Shown here: one piece after another, positions 8,385 through 16,972 of the stretch
Position numbering within the stretch: the first letter of the stretch is position 1
Layout of the letters: the number at the start of each line of letters is the position of its first letter
Origin: Ruminiclostridium cellobioparum DSM 1351 = ATCC 15832
GTDB lineage: Bacteria > Bacillota > Clostridia > Acetivibrionales > DSM-1351
Direction: 5' to 3'
Assembly (NCBI RefSeq): GCF_000621505.1
Contig: NZ_JHYD01000010.1
Span: 62,001-126,000, forward strand
DNA length: 64,000 bases
Translations under genes and position numbers: made by a program
Notes under the pieces: generated by a model
The model's database searches: none
What the model was told of the DNA's origin: nothing
The model's input: the letters and a program-made list of their open reading frames with translations, nothing else

Positions 8385-8906
8385 CTACTTTCTAAACTTC
8401 CTCATGTTATACGCCGTGGCACTGAGGCTTTCAATTATTTTTGCTACTTCACAGGCCCTGGCTGCACATTCCGGCACGTTTAGAAGGCCTTTAGCACATT
8501 GAGTTGACAGTTTCCCCTGTAAATCTTGCAGAATATTGATTTGCCCCTCTAATACCTCTCTGTGATTCATATCCTTCTCTTGTAATTCAATAGGTTCTGG
8601 AAAATCATCAATTGGCAGCGTAAATTTCGCTGTTTTTAGGTGCATTTTGACTATATCGCTAAAAGCAATCGGATTCTTATACCATTGTCCACAAAGTAGT
8701 ATTATAGCATTGTGTGTGTTATAACCATCCTTGTAGTAATTGCCCTTTGATATAACCAAAGGCTTTTTATTAGTACAAAGATATCCGTTTATCCTCTCCC
8801 AATATAATTCCGCACATCTGTTATCCTCTGAGATTATCCAGATATCCAAATCCGGAAAGTCAATAATATAGTTTTTTAGCCGTTCTACTTGCCTTTCCCT
8901 TTGCAT
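8385..8906 (-). CDS. Hypothetical phage protein between terminase and portal
   Basis: A 173-residue soluble protein that I do not recognise. It opens MQRERQVERLKNYIIDFPDL, has 'DIWIISEDNRCAELYWERIN' and 'NYYKDGYNTHNAIILLCGQW', and ends with a helical, Cys-containing part ('AKGLLNVPECAARACEVAKI'). An insertion at this place is unusual; packaging and portal genes normally adjoin. It starts 12 bases after the terminase stop and shares the operon. It could be a packaging accessory or a cargo gene; the sequence does not decide. Confidence 0.65.
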   Translation of the reverse strand: MQRERQVERLKNYIIDFPDLDIWIISEDNRCAELYWERINGYLCTNKKPLVISKGNYYKDGYNTHNAIILLCGQWYKNPIAFSDIVKMHLKTAKFTLPIDDFPEPIELQEKDMNHREVLEGQINILQDLQGKLSTQCAKGLLNVPECAARACEVAKIIESLSATAYNMRKFRK

Positions 8907-8918
8907 ATAAAGTCCTCC

Positions 8919-10649
8919 TTAACCTTGAAATTCTTCAAACATATCCTTGCATTTTGTATATGCAATATAAGCACATAAAAAAGACACATAACCATCTATG
9001 CGTCCATTGCTTTTTGCCTTATCGGGCTGTATATTTGCATTTATATCTATTCTGGCAGCTGTATTTGTTGTACACCACCGGAACAAACCATTGTGACGGC
9101 TGAACTGAACTATTTCATCTTCAAACAGCGCTCTGGTTTCCTTCATCGGACGTGATAGTGATTTTGCGCCCATCGCAACTGGGAACATTACGCCTTTACC
9201 GTTCTTATCTTCCACCGGATAACCATGTTTGCCCATGTCCTCGCTCCATTCATCAAAGTGCCAGCGATCTGCGCCAATCTTCCAGAATGTAACTTGATAT
9301 TTATCAGATAATTCGATAAACCATTCTGTTACATCACTTTTTTTAACCAATGGGCCTTCGCATATTTTTAGTAATTCATTGTTCAGTGGATCCAGCGCAT
9401 TTGTTTTACAAAAACTCTCATATGCCATCTTATCGGCTTTTGAATTTTGCTCTATTCTCGCCTGGGCTATAAAATATTTCTGGAACAGATATAACTTGCC
9501 GCCTATTGGAACCAATGCTGATGCACAACACAAATCTGTTGTTTCCGCAAGGTCAGCTCCACCGGCAGCGTATTTATCCTGAATCATATCCAGCGTCATA
9601 TCAATTGCACACCGGTCAACATCCTGTAGGTTGAAGTAAATCACACACATGCTGCTTGCACGGTTCAGATGCTTTGCCAAGAAAGACGGCATCTGCGCTG
9701 GATCCTTCAGGACTTTTTGATATTCACCCTCCAGATATGACATTGTGGGACGTGCCTCTATTAATCCAGGATTTGCCTTAATCCAGCACTTTCTATCTTC
9801 CGGTTTGTCATCGTCATCGATCCGGAAGATTATCGGGAATAATCGCTCATTGCTTTTACCATCAAGCACCGCCGTGGCCCGTTCCAGAACACTATCAAAG
9901 ATTCCTTCACGTACAAATCCAAAAGTGCTTATAATTACAATAAGCGGCTGCGCTCTGGCACCCATGGCAGAACTGAATACATCATAGGTATTTCTATTTT
10001 TGATTGCATGCAACTCATCAATGATAACCCCGTGCGGATTGAGACCGTCCTGGGCTTCGCTGTTTTTACTTCCGGCTTTCATGTAACTATTGCCTGCCGG
10101 AAACAGGAGCATTTCTGAATTATCCTTATCTCTGCGGGTTTTTACATGAGTCCTTATGTACTCACTGCTTAAAGCAAAGTTTTTAGCAGCCTCATATACA
10201 ATGCTGGCCTGCTGTTTCTGTGTAGCAAGGCACCATACCTGCGCAGCTGGTTCCCGGTCACATATCAATAAAAAATCTGCTATCGCTGAAATGAAGGTTG
10301 ATTTTCCCCATTTTCTTGCAACAAGCAGAACCATTTCTTTGAAATATCGGACAACCATATGCAGTTCGTTGTCGTACATTTTGAAGCCGAATATACAAGC
10401 TGCTATGTATTTTTGTTCCAGGGATAATTCAAGGGGCCTTCCTGCCCATCTACCCTCCCGGTGCTTCACGAGTTTACAAAATTCAATAAATGCTTCAACG
10501 TCTGTGTTATCGTAAAAGACTGTACTGCTTTTTAAAAGCTTTTCGATTAGTTTCTTAAGCTTTTTAATATCATTACCGTGGTTTTTGGGCTTCTGTTTAA
10601 CGTAATCATGCCAATCTTGAATATATTTTGGTATCTCAACTTTGGGCAT
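8919..10649 (-). CDS. Phage terminase large subunit
   Basis: A 576-residue packaging motor with the two terminase domains. The ATPase part has the Walker A-like ARKWGKST at residues 111-118 and Walker B 'GVIIDELHA' near 207-215. The nuclease part starts at 'AAGGADLAETTDLCC' near residue 348, with the acidic residues expected of an RNase H-like fold, and continues in 'KIGADRWHFDEWSEDMG'. It cuts and pumps the phage genome into proheads together with the small subunit, whose gene overlaps it by 14 bases. Confidence 0.95.
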   Translation of the reverse strand: MPKVEIPKYIQDWHDYVKQKPKNHGNDIKKLKKLIEKLLKSSTVFYDNTDVEAFIEFCKLVKHREGRWAGRPLELSLEQKYIAACIFGFKMYDNELHMVVRYFKEMVLLVARKWGKSTFISAIADFLLICDREPAAQVWCLATQKQQASIVYEAAKNFALSSEYIRTHVKTRRDKDNSEMLLFPAGNSYMKAGSKNSEAQDGLNPHGVIIDELHAIKNRNTYDVFSSAMGARAQPLIVIISTFGFVREGIFDSVLERATAVLDGKSNERLFPIIFRIDDDDKPEDRKCWIKANPGLIEARPTMSYLEGEYQKVLKDPAQMPSFLAKHLNRASSMCVIYFNLQDVDRCAIDMTLDMIQDKYAAGGADLAETTDLCCASALVPIGGKLYLFQKYFIAQARIEQNSKADKMAYESFCKTNALDPLNNELLKICEGPLVKKSDVTEWFIELSDKYQVTFWKIGADRWHFDEWSEDMGKHGYPVEDKNGKGVMFPVAMGAKSLSRPMKETRALFEDEIVQFSRHNGLFRWCTTNTAARIDINANIQPDKAKSNGRIDGYVSFLCAYIAYTKCKDMFEEFQG

Positions 10650-11010
10650 TCAAATCCCGCCTTATAATTTTGGCAAGTGGATCCTCTTGCTGTTTTGAAT
10701 CATCCTTTACAGGCCGTCTTGCCTCAACCATCTTTTCTATAGCCGCCACGGTCTTGTTAAATTTATCTGAGTAGTTTTTGTATTCCGTGACCTCCGCAGC
10801 CATGATTACATTAGTCGCGCCAGCTTTATTGGTGTGTTCTCTAAACAACTTAGTATCCTCATCCTGGTATGATTCAAAAAGATCATCCCGGATTACGCTA
10901 AGCCTCTCCAGTTCCTCCAGTGTTGCGTCCAGGAGAGGGTCAATATCAATTTTTTCTTTTCGAAGTGTTTGCCGGATTTTTGCAGCATATGAACGTTTTT
11001 TTGTCGACAT
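10636..11010 (-). CDS. Phage terminase small subunit (P27 family)
   Basis: A 124-residue helical protein upstream of and overlapping the large terminase. 'LDATLEELERLSVIRDDLFE' and 'YKNYSDKFNKTVAAIEKMV' followed by a basic end match P27-type small terminases, which recognise the packaging site and regulate the motor. It is separated from the HNH gene by about 90 bases. That spacer holds an ordinary ribosome binding site and could hold cos/pac sequence, which cannot be identified by eye. Confidence 0.85.
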   Translation of the reverse strand: MSTKKRSYAAKIRQTLRKEKIDIDPLLDATLEELERLSVIRDDLFESYQDEDTKLFREHTNKAGATNVIMAAEVTEYKNYSDKFNKTVAAIEKMVEARRPVKDDSKQQEDPLAKIIRRDLNAQS

Positions 11011-11098
11011 ATGAATATCTACCCCCTCTCCTGCAAATTCTGTCTCGCGTAAAATTTAAGCTCCCATGCACGGTCTCCGTGAAAAGTTTTTAAAAAAA

Positions 11099-11377
11099 TC
11101 AACCCGGGGGGATCAAAAATTTCTGCAAGCCTGTGCTCCTATCGTGCTCATCCTCGTGGCAATCATTGCAAAGGTATTCGAGGTTGCTCGGATTAAATGC
11201 AATGTTCCAATCTGTTTTGTTGTCATCAGTCAGGTATACTCTATGATGAACAATCCTACCTGGTTTGTACTTGCCTTTCTTTTTGCATCTCTCACACAAC
11301 CCATTAGCACGTCTTACACATTCTTTCCTTGCAGGTTCCCAACGCGGATCTCTGTAGACTTCTGGAAACTTAGCCAT
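11099..11377 (-). CDS. HNH endonuclease (packaging-associated)
   Basis: A 92-residue HNH nuclease. Cys28/Cys31 and Cys70/Cys73 form the structural zinc site. 'RIVHHRVYL' at residues 41-49 supplies the catalytic His, and 'AFNPSNLEYLCNDCHEDEH' completes the beta-beta-alpha metal fold. HNH proteins placed next to terminase genes assist cos cleavage in HK97-type phages, and that is the likely role here. It follows the tiny Cys gene at 11381-11479 by three bases. Confidence 0.92.
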   Translation of the reverse strand: MAKFPEVYRDPRWEPARKECVRRANGLCERCKKKGKYKPGRIVHHRVYLTDDNKTDWNIAFNPSNLEYLCNDCHEDEHDRSTGLQKFLIPPG

Positions 11378-11380
11378 AAC

Positions 11381-11479
11381 TCATAACCTTCCCTTAACGC
11401 ATTTCGGGAACATATATACCCATTTACCTTCTCGGAATGTGCCCCAGACACATGTCCCGCATTTTACTTTATAAAACAT
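11381..11479 (-). CDS. Tiny Cys-containing phage protein
   Basis: A 32-residue frame (MFYKVKCGTCVWGTFREGKW, ending PKCVKGRL) precedes the HNH nuclease by three bases, with AAAGGATG upstream as binding site. It has a CxxC pair and one more Cys, hinting at a small zinc ribbon. It is the first gene after the terminator that separates early from late genes. Similar micro-genes often precede phage HNH genes, but function is unknown. Confidence 0.5.
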   Translation of the reverse strand: MFYKVKCGTCVWGTFREGKWVYMFPKCVKGRL

Positions 11480-11507
11480 ATCCGGTCACATCCTTTCATA
11501 CAAAGTA

Positions 11508-11543
11508 AAAACGAGACAGGATATCCGCACCCTGACTCGTTTT
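11508..11543 (-). terminator. Terminator between early and late prophage genes
   Basis: AAAACGAG-A-CAGG pairs with CCTG-A-CTCGTTTT around a ten-base loop. On the minus strand a run of five T follows, giving a good intrinsic terminator after the ArpU-like gene. Because the stem is A/T-flanked on both sides, it may act in both directions. Confidence 0.75.
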
Positions 11544-11623
11544 CATGTTTTAATATTAAAAGTTAATTTTTCACAATATAAATATAACATAGTGTGTTTG
11601 CATCATTCAGCATCATTTTTAAA

Positions 11624-12040
11624 TTATTTTGCACTTAACATCCATTCCTTAAATTTACGTTGTACTGTGGCCCTACTAATCCCCATGTTCTCGGCTATCT
11701 GTTCTTGGCTAATACCATTGATGTAAGTGTACATCAATATCTGCCTGAGGTCGCTGTCATCCACCCCATATATGTACTCAGTAATTCGATCTTTCTCATC
11801 CATAAGTTCCTGCAGCTTTTGATTAAGTCTGTTTTGAATCCGTTTTATCGTTCGTTCATACTGCGTATTATCAAAGCCTGCGATCCCAATTGGGTGCTCG
11901 GTATATGGAAAATAGGGTAATGACCCTAAAACAGTATCCGAAACTGGCATCATTGTGGGATGTACGCTATTTAGCTCTTTTCTAATCTGTTCAATCTCCT
12001 TGTTAATCTTTTTCAAAATGGATAGTTCTTCTTTGGTCAT
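11624..12040 (-). CDS. ArpU/RinA-like late transcription regulator
   Basis: A 138-residue protein with a coiled N-terminal half and a C-terminal sigma-factor-like helix-turn-helix ('DSDLRQILMYTYINGISQEQ' then 'IAENMGISRATVQRKFKEWM'). ArpU/RinA-type proteins sit at the end of the early operon of Firmicutes phages and switch on the late operon, and this gene is exactly there. The frame is open to 12100, but GGGGTGAGTCGA before the ATG at 12038-12040 gives the more likely start. The late promoter it would act on should lie in the stretch 11480-11623. Confidence 0.8.
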   Translation of the reverse strand: MTKEELSILKKINKEIEQIRKELNSVHPTMMPVSDTVLGSLPYFPYTEHPIGIAGFDNTQYERTIKRIQNRLNQKLQELMDEKDRITEYIYGVDDSDLRQILMYTYINGISQEQIAENMGISRATVQRKFKEWMLSAK

Positions 12041-12054
12041 TCGACTCACCCCTA

Positions 12055-12231
12055 TCAATTCAAGAAATCCAAATTGTCTTCCGGCTCTGGTAAAGGCCAA
12101 GGAATTTTATTTATCTTACAGAATGATGCTATAAGCTTTTCCGAAGGCTGCTTTCCATATATTCCTGAATAGATCTTTTTGTACCCTTCAATTTTTTCTT
12201 TCCATTCCTGCATCTGTTGTTCATCTGGCAT
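12055..12231 (-). CDS. Small hypothetical phage protein
   Basis: A 58-residue frame (MPDEQQMQEWKEKIEGYKKI, ending PEDNLDFLN) whose ATG overlaps the stop of the broken helicase as TAATG, a sign of translational coupling. The composition is charged and soluble, with no recognised domain. It fills the space between the helicase remnant and the ArpU-like gene with no spare bases, which supports a true gene. Confidence 0.6.
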   Translation of the reverse strand: MPDEQQMQEWKEKIEGYKKIYSGIYGKQPSEKLIASFCKINKIPWPLPEPEDNLDFLN

Positions 12232-13608
12232 TATTCATCCCTCACTTTCTCAATCCTGGCCTTAACTGCCTCCATCAAGGCATCCTGCCCCGCTGCTTTA
12301 TTTTCTAAAGCCGTCATCACATCTACATCAATTGTGCCTTCTGAAACTAAATGATAATTCATTACATGCTTTAATTGCCCCTGTCTATATAAACGCGCTA
12401 TGGCTTGTAAGTATAACTCCAGGCTCCACGTAAGCCCGAACCAGACAATGATATTACCGCCATCTTGCAGATTCAATCCATGACCTGCCGATGCAGGATG
12501 AACTCCAAGCAATTCAATCTTTCCCGCATTCCAATCGGCTATATCCTTTACCCCTTCACTGCCTTTTCGTAGGGTTTTAATCCGCGGGAACCTTTTTTGT
12601 ATGCGTAATAGGTCATGCTTGTATGTGTAAAACAATAGTACCGGATGCCCGTTTGCTGCTTCAAGGATATCCTCCAAGGCATCAAGTTTGGAATCATGAA
12701 TTTCCTGTATACCCTGATTCTCGTTATACACAGCCCCATTTGCCATTTGCAGTAGCTTATTTGACAGCACCGCTGCTGTATTAGCTACTATATCTCCATC
12801 CACCAGGGGTAAAAGTAGATCCCTTTCCAGCTTTCTATACTTTGCTTTTGCTGATTCATCAAGCTTAACCGGTATTACTCTATCGATTTTCTCCGGCAGC
12901 TCTAGCCAATCCTCTGACTTCATGCTGACACAGATATCAGAAATCTTATCGAATACGGCTTCTTCGGATTCTTTTTTTTGTTTCCAGTCGTACACTACAT
13001 ATCCTGATCTCGCCCCCGCTGTAAAATATCGTTCCCTGTATCCGGTTATTGTTTTTCCAAGACGTTCTCCCTGGTCAAGCAGATATATTTGACTCCAGAG
13101 GTCCAATAATCCATTAGGTGCCGGTGTACCGGTAAGGCCTATTACCCTTTTCATCAGTGGCCGGTTACGCCTTAATGCTTTAAACCGTTGTGCTGATGGT
13201 GACTTAAAACTTGATAACTCATCAATCACCACAGTATCAAACGGCCAATCGTTACCGGTCATGCTCACCAGCCAGGGAACGTTTTCTCGGTTGATTATGT
13301 ATAGGTCTGCATCAGTCTTTAATGCTCTTTCCCTCTGTCTCCTGTCTCCCAAAATCTTTGATATCCGCAGATGCTTCAGGTGATCCCATTTCTGACTCTC
13401 CCGGCTCCAAGTGTCCTCCGCTACTCTTAATGGGGCTATAATTAAAACTCTTGCGGCTTCAAATCGGTCATACAGGAGTTCATCAATTGCAGTAAGAGTA
13501 ATTACCGTTTTGCTAACCTAAGCCCATTTCCAAAAACAACCCAAGGGCTGGAGTATCTATAATTCGCTCTTTCGCGTATTCCTGATACTTATGTGGAATG
13601 AACTTCAT
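12231..13608 (-). pseudogene. SNF2-family helicase, frameshifted in Walker A
   Basis: The gene starts ATG at 13606-13608 behind GGAGGTGGTGCCGA and reads MKFIPHKYQEYAKERII... to 'LFLEMGLG' and then TAG. Removing four bases (TAGC, near 13512-13517) restores GLGKTVITLTAIDELLYDRF and joins an uninterrupted frame to the TAA at 12231-12233. The rest has the DEAH-like 'VVIDELSSFKSP', 'GLTGTPAPNG' and the C-terminal helicase part ending in 'AIARLYRQGQ'. So the lesion splits the Walker A itself. A TTG at 13350-13352 could restart translation, but the product would lack the P-loop. It could also be a sequencing or assembly error. Confidence 0.85.
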
Positions 13609-13873
13609 TCGGCACCACCTCCTTTGCTTCCTCCAGAGTGTTTACAACCCTTACGTCAAACCCCAAAGCCCTTAGCTCATCGTGCCTTTTCTTTTGCAAC
13701 GGCTCCGGCTTGCCGGCAGGTGCCTTGGTTTCCACAAAAATTATTTTCCCACCAGGAAAGAGACAAATTCGGTCCGGCACCCCACGCATACCGGGAGATA
13801 CAAATTTTAAGCATTTACCGCCTTTGGCCTCCACCGATTTTTTTAATTTATTCTCGACTCTTGACTCAAGCAT
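13589..13873 (-). CDS. VRR-NUC domain nuclease
   Basis: A 94-residue single-domain VRR-NUC protein of the PD-(D/E)xK class. The catalytic core is seen as 'GVPDRICLFPGGKIIFVETK', that is D-x(n)-ExK, followed by 'LQKKRHDELRALGFDVRVV'. Phages place it beside VirE and SNF2 genes, where it acts as a structure-specific nuclease in replication or recombination. The start at 13871-13873 is chosen for its GGAAGGTGA binding site; the frame is open to 13888. Its 3' end overlaps the helicase start by 20 bases. Confidence 0.92.
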   Translation of the reverse strand: MLESRVENKLKKSVEAKGGKCLKFVSPGMRGVPDRICLFPGGKIIFVETKAPAGKPEPLQKKRHDELRALGFDVRVVNTLEEAKEVVPNEVHST

Positions 13874-13898
13874 TTTTTCACCTTCCATTTTTTAGGGT

Positions 13899-14151
13899 GT
13901 ATCAGTAACGGTATTTCACGCGTATGTGTGTGATATGTGCGTTTAGGTTGTATCTATACCCCTATATACTACTTAATTATTATTTTTATCTTATATAGAG
14001 AAATTTACTGTTATTACTGTTACGTTGTTCTGTAATCATTTAGTATCAGGCTTTAAAGTGTATCAGTATTTTTTATTTTTACTGTTATCTTACTGTTACT
14101 ACTGATACACTTCCATTTTTTTACTGATACTTACTGATATTTTACTGATAC
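13899..14151. repeat. Iteron-like repeats TACTG(A/T)TA(C/T)
   Basis: The gap between VRR-NUC and VirE holds ten copies of a nonamer TACTGWTAY. Forward copies start at 14006, 14015, 14080, 14091, 14100, 14122, 14132 and 14143; inverted copies (GTATCAGTA) start at 13899 and 14060. Several extend to TACTGATACAC. The stretch is very AT-rich and holds no frame worth calling. Clustered iterons next to a primase-helicase gene are typical of a phage replication origin; that role is inferred. Confidence 0.7.
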
Positions 14152-14156
14152 ACCTT

Positions 14157-16535
14157 TTATTTTCGTATATAAGCCGTCTGTAACCCGTATATTTTGAACC
14201 TTACACGCCCTTTTCTCTCTTCCCAAGCAGAAAACTTCCTTAGAATCTCATTGATGGGCCTTGATTCCCAAACTCCAAATTTGGCAGGGTCAAGCCCTAA
14301 GGCTTCAGCCCATATTTCGGCTGCACACACCTTTGTTCTTGGTATATTTCCAGTTGGTTCCTCCAAGAGATACTGTCGACGGGACCAAATATCGCGTTCC
14401 TCCCAATCATCAGGTAATTTTGTATCAAGGTACTTTTGTATAAGCCCTTCCCTGGGGTCAACCTCAGTGTGTATGCCTTGCATGCGCTCAGCTTCTTTAG
14501 CTGTATCCTTATCAAGTTCCAAGGATTCCCCCGCCTTGTATAGGCTCAAAGCCTCAGCCCATATCTGGTTTATCTCAAAATCGTCCAGACTGTCCCAATG
14601 GTTTAATCTCCTCTTTTCCGGATCAACATCTACAGGCCAAAATCTTCTATTTCCTGTTGGGTCCTGCAGAAAGTTATGGTTGTTGGTTGTTCCAAAAAAT
14701 ACGCACTTACGCGGGAACTCTGACACCTGTCTGTCATAGGCTACACGGTATCTATCCTCAGTCTTTGACAAAAAGGCTTTTACTTCCTCAAGTTCACTTT
14801 TTTTCATTGCAGATAGTTCCCCGAGCTCAAATATCCAGGCCCCCTGCAGGTGTTCTCCAGCCTCCTTGTTCTCAAACGTTCTCAGGGAATCGCTGAACCA
14901 CTTGCGGCCAAGCTTTGCCAATAAACTACTTTTACCGGCCCCCTGTGGCCCCACAAGTACAAGCATGTAGTCAAACTTGCATCCAGGTTCATATAACCTT
15001 TTAACAGCTGCAATAAGCATCTTACGTGTAACCGTCCTCACATAATGGCTGTTCTCAGCACCTAAATATGTGATGAATAATTCTTCAATTCTTTCAAGGC
15101 CATCCCATTCGGTGGTCTCCAAGTACTCCTTTATTGGGTGAAATGTATTCATATGTACTACCTCCGTAAAAGCATTTTGTATTGTTGCGGTAGATTTAAA
15201 TTCGTATTTTTTACCAAAATAGTGAAGCAGCCTTTTGTCGTCCGCACCCAACCAAGGCTCATATTCTTGTTTTGGCCTTTCTCTCTGCCGCCAAGGCAAA
15301 GGGCCACGTATAACTTCGGTGTTACCGAAGGCATCATAGGCCAATTTTTTATTAAAGTCCCCATTCCTGAGAATGATTTCAGCATTTTTCGCCGTAGGAA
15401 AAGGGAACCCAGTCTTTGAGTTTACCTTGAGCTTATTTGTCCAGTTTTTATCTGCTGAAGGTGTTTCTTCATCATTTGTGACTTCGACTTCAATATCATC
15501 CTCAAAGTCCTGTTCCAGCCTTATACGCTTAACTTCAGGATCATCTGCAGCAAACTCCAACATAGCTATATGGCTTGGCAGCTTTGTGCCTGCTGTATGC
15601 TCCTTCACATCTGCATCAAGGTGTCCAAACTTATGGATTCTCACAAGGTCAAATATATTATGACAATGCCCATCATTTACCGGATCACTCTGGTGCTCAC
15701 TATATGCCCAGGTATCGTCATAAACCCTCATACCGCCGAAGGAAGTACCGCCGGTATAAGTCCAGCGGTCATCATATTGTGTAGCCTCGTACACATCGGG
15801 GAGGAACTTCTCAATACCCTCAGCAATGCCATACACCTGGCAGAATACCCCGATAGCTCCGGGCTTTTCAGCGGGATCCCCAAGTTTCTTATCTGCGAAT
15901 AAAGATTCTTTTTTCTTTTCATCCGGATGCCGGGGCCATTCTTCTGGATCTCTCCAGTCGATATATTCCTCAAGTATGGAGTCGGCATTAACCGGCTCAC
16001 CCGCCGCAATCTCCAGTATCGGGGTAGCATCCTTAGAGCAGCTCGGCAGGTACATCAACCTATGTACATCAAAAGTGGTTTTATCAAAGTATGGCATGCC
16101 TATTTTGTCAGCAAGCTTACGACCAACAGCTGCATGCTCGTCTGGAGACAAAGCTCGGTCAAGAGGGCATACGAGTCTATATTTTTGTTTGTTTTGCCGC
16201 CAACTATGGGTAGAGTAGATAGCATACGCCGTTCCATCAAGGACTATTTCAACGCAGGGTATGAAGTTGCTATCGGCGTTATCGGCATCCAGTGTGATCA
16301 ACCAACGGCTCTCAACATTTTCTTTTTTACGCCTGCCGCCTTTTACAAGGCCACCTACAAAGCCCCGGCCATTTTTGATATTATCTTTATCATCTTTAGA
16401 CATACGGTCATACTCGGCCATGGTTTCATTTGTTCTGCGTACCTTTTTAAGTAGCCCGACAAATTCATCCCATTCCATATAGTCCGGTTTCCAGTCTTTA
16501 TCGTGTCTGTTTTTTCCGAATGAAATTTCAAGCAT
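14157..16535 (-). CDS. VirE-family primase-helicase
   Basis: A 792-residue two-part replication protein. The N-terminal third resembles an archaeo-eukaryotic type primase, with 'WLITLDADNAD' (acidic metal ligands), 'YAIYSTHSW' and 'KYRLVCPLD'. The C-terminal half is the VirE/SF3-like ATPase: Walker A GPQGAGKSS near residue 530, Walker B 'WIFELGELS' near 563, and the sensor 'VFFGTTNNHNFLQDPTGNRR'. It would prime and unwind phage DNA together with the polymerase encoded upstream. Iteron-like repeats lie just after it. Confidence 0.92.
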   Translation of the reverse strand: MLEISFGKNRHDKDWKPDYMEWDEFVGLLKKVRRTNETMAEYDRMSKDDKDNIKNGRGFVGGLVKGGRRKKENVESRWLITLDADNADSNFIPCVEIVLDGTAYAIYSTHSWRQNKQKYRLVCPLDRALSPDEHAAVGRKLADKIGMPYFDKTTFDVHRLMYLPSCSKDATPILEIAAGEPVNADSILEEYIDWRDPEEWPRHPDEKKKESLFADKKLGDPAEKPGAIGVFCQVYGIAEGIEKFLPDVYEATQYDDRWTYTGGTSFGGMRVYDDTWAYSEHQSDPVNDGHCHNIFDLVRIHKFGHLDADVKEHTAGTKLPSHIAMLEFAADDPEVKRIRLEQDFEDDIEVEVTNDEETPSADKNWTNKLKVNSKTGFPFPTAKNAEIILRNGDFNKKLAYDAFGNTEVIRGPLPWRQRERPKQEYEPWLGADDKRLLHYFGKKYEFKSTATIQNAFTEVVHMNTFHPIKEYLETTEWDGLERIEELFITYLGAENSHYVRTVTRKMLIAAVKRLYEPGCKFDYMLVLVGPQGAGKSSLLAKLGRKWFSDSLRTFENKEAGEHLQGAWIFELGELSAMKKSELEEVKAFLSKTEDRYRVAYDRQVSEFPRKCVFFGTTNNHNFLQDPTGNRRFWPVDVDPEKRRLNHWDSLDDFEINQIWAEALSLYKAGESLELDKDTAKEAERMQGIHTEVDPREGLIQKYLDTKLPDDWEERDIWSRRQYLLEEPTGNIPRTKVCAAEIWAEALGLDPAKFGVWESRPINEILRKFSAWEERKGRVRFKIYGLQTAYIRK

Positions 16536-16547
16536 GCCCTCAACCCC

Positions 16548-16961
16548 TTAACCAAATCTCATTTTCTCTTCGTATCGGAATATCTGTTCTAATAAAGTGA
16601 ACTTATCCCCGACTACTCTTTCTACATTGACATTCCAGTAGAAGGCGCATGTTCTTTCATCCTGCAGGAACATAGCATCTGTCTCAGCCCAGAGAAATAC
16701 TTTTTTATTGAGAATGTTTGCCATGCCCAATTCGCAGTGTGTTCCACGCCCACCAGGCAACAGGACTATAACAATATCCGCATCCCTGACACCTTGTAAC
16801 TCAAGCTCTGCGACCTCAGTTAGTCTCTCAGGTCCTTCACACTGAACACTTCCATGGGCTGTCCAGTCGTATGTATGTTTCATCCCCCAGGATTTTAACG
16901 CAAGGGCTATTTTTTTAACCGTATCCGCATTTTCCAATCTACTTGCTATATAAAACTTCAA
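16548..16961 (-). CDS. Nucleoside 2-deoxyribosyltransferase-like (DUF4406) protein
   Basis: A 137-residue Rossmann-like protein. 'MKFYIASRLENADTVKKIAL' at the N-terminus and 'VRDADIVIVLLPGGRGTHCE' followed by LGMA are the signature of the deoxyribosyltransferase superfamily; the Glu in HCELG is the usual catalytic position. Phage members may handle nucleotide pools or modified bases, but none of that is shown here. It sits between the methyltransferase and VirE genes in the replication operon. Confidence 0.82.
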   Translation of the reverse strand: MKFYIASRLENADTVKKIALALKSWGMKHTYDWTAHGSVQCEGPERLTEVAELELQGVRDADIVIVLLPGGRGTHCELGMANILNKKVFLWAETDAMFLQDERTCAFYWNVNVERVVGDKFTLLEQIFRYEEKMRFG

Positions 16962-16972
16962 GGTAATCCCTC

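Noticed and set aside
12231-13352. Intact 373-residue helicase starting at TTG 13352
   Set aside because: It lacks the whole N-terminal ATPase motifs; the preceding bases clearly encode them in a shifted frame.
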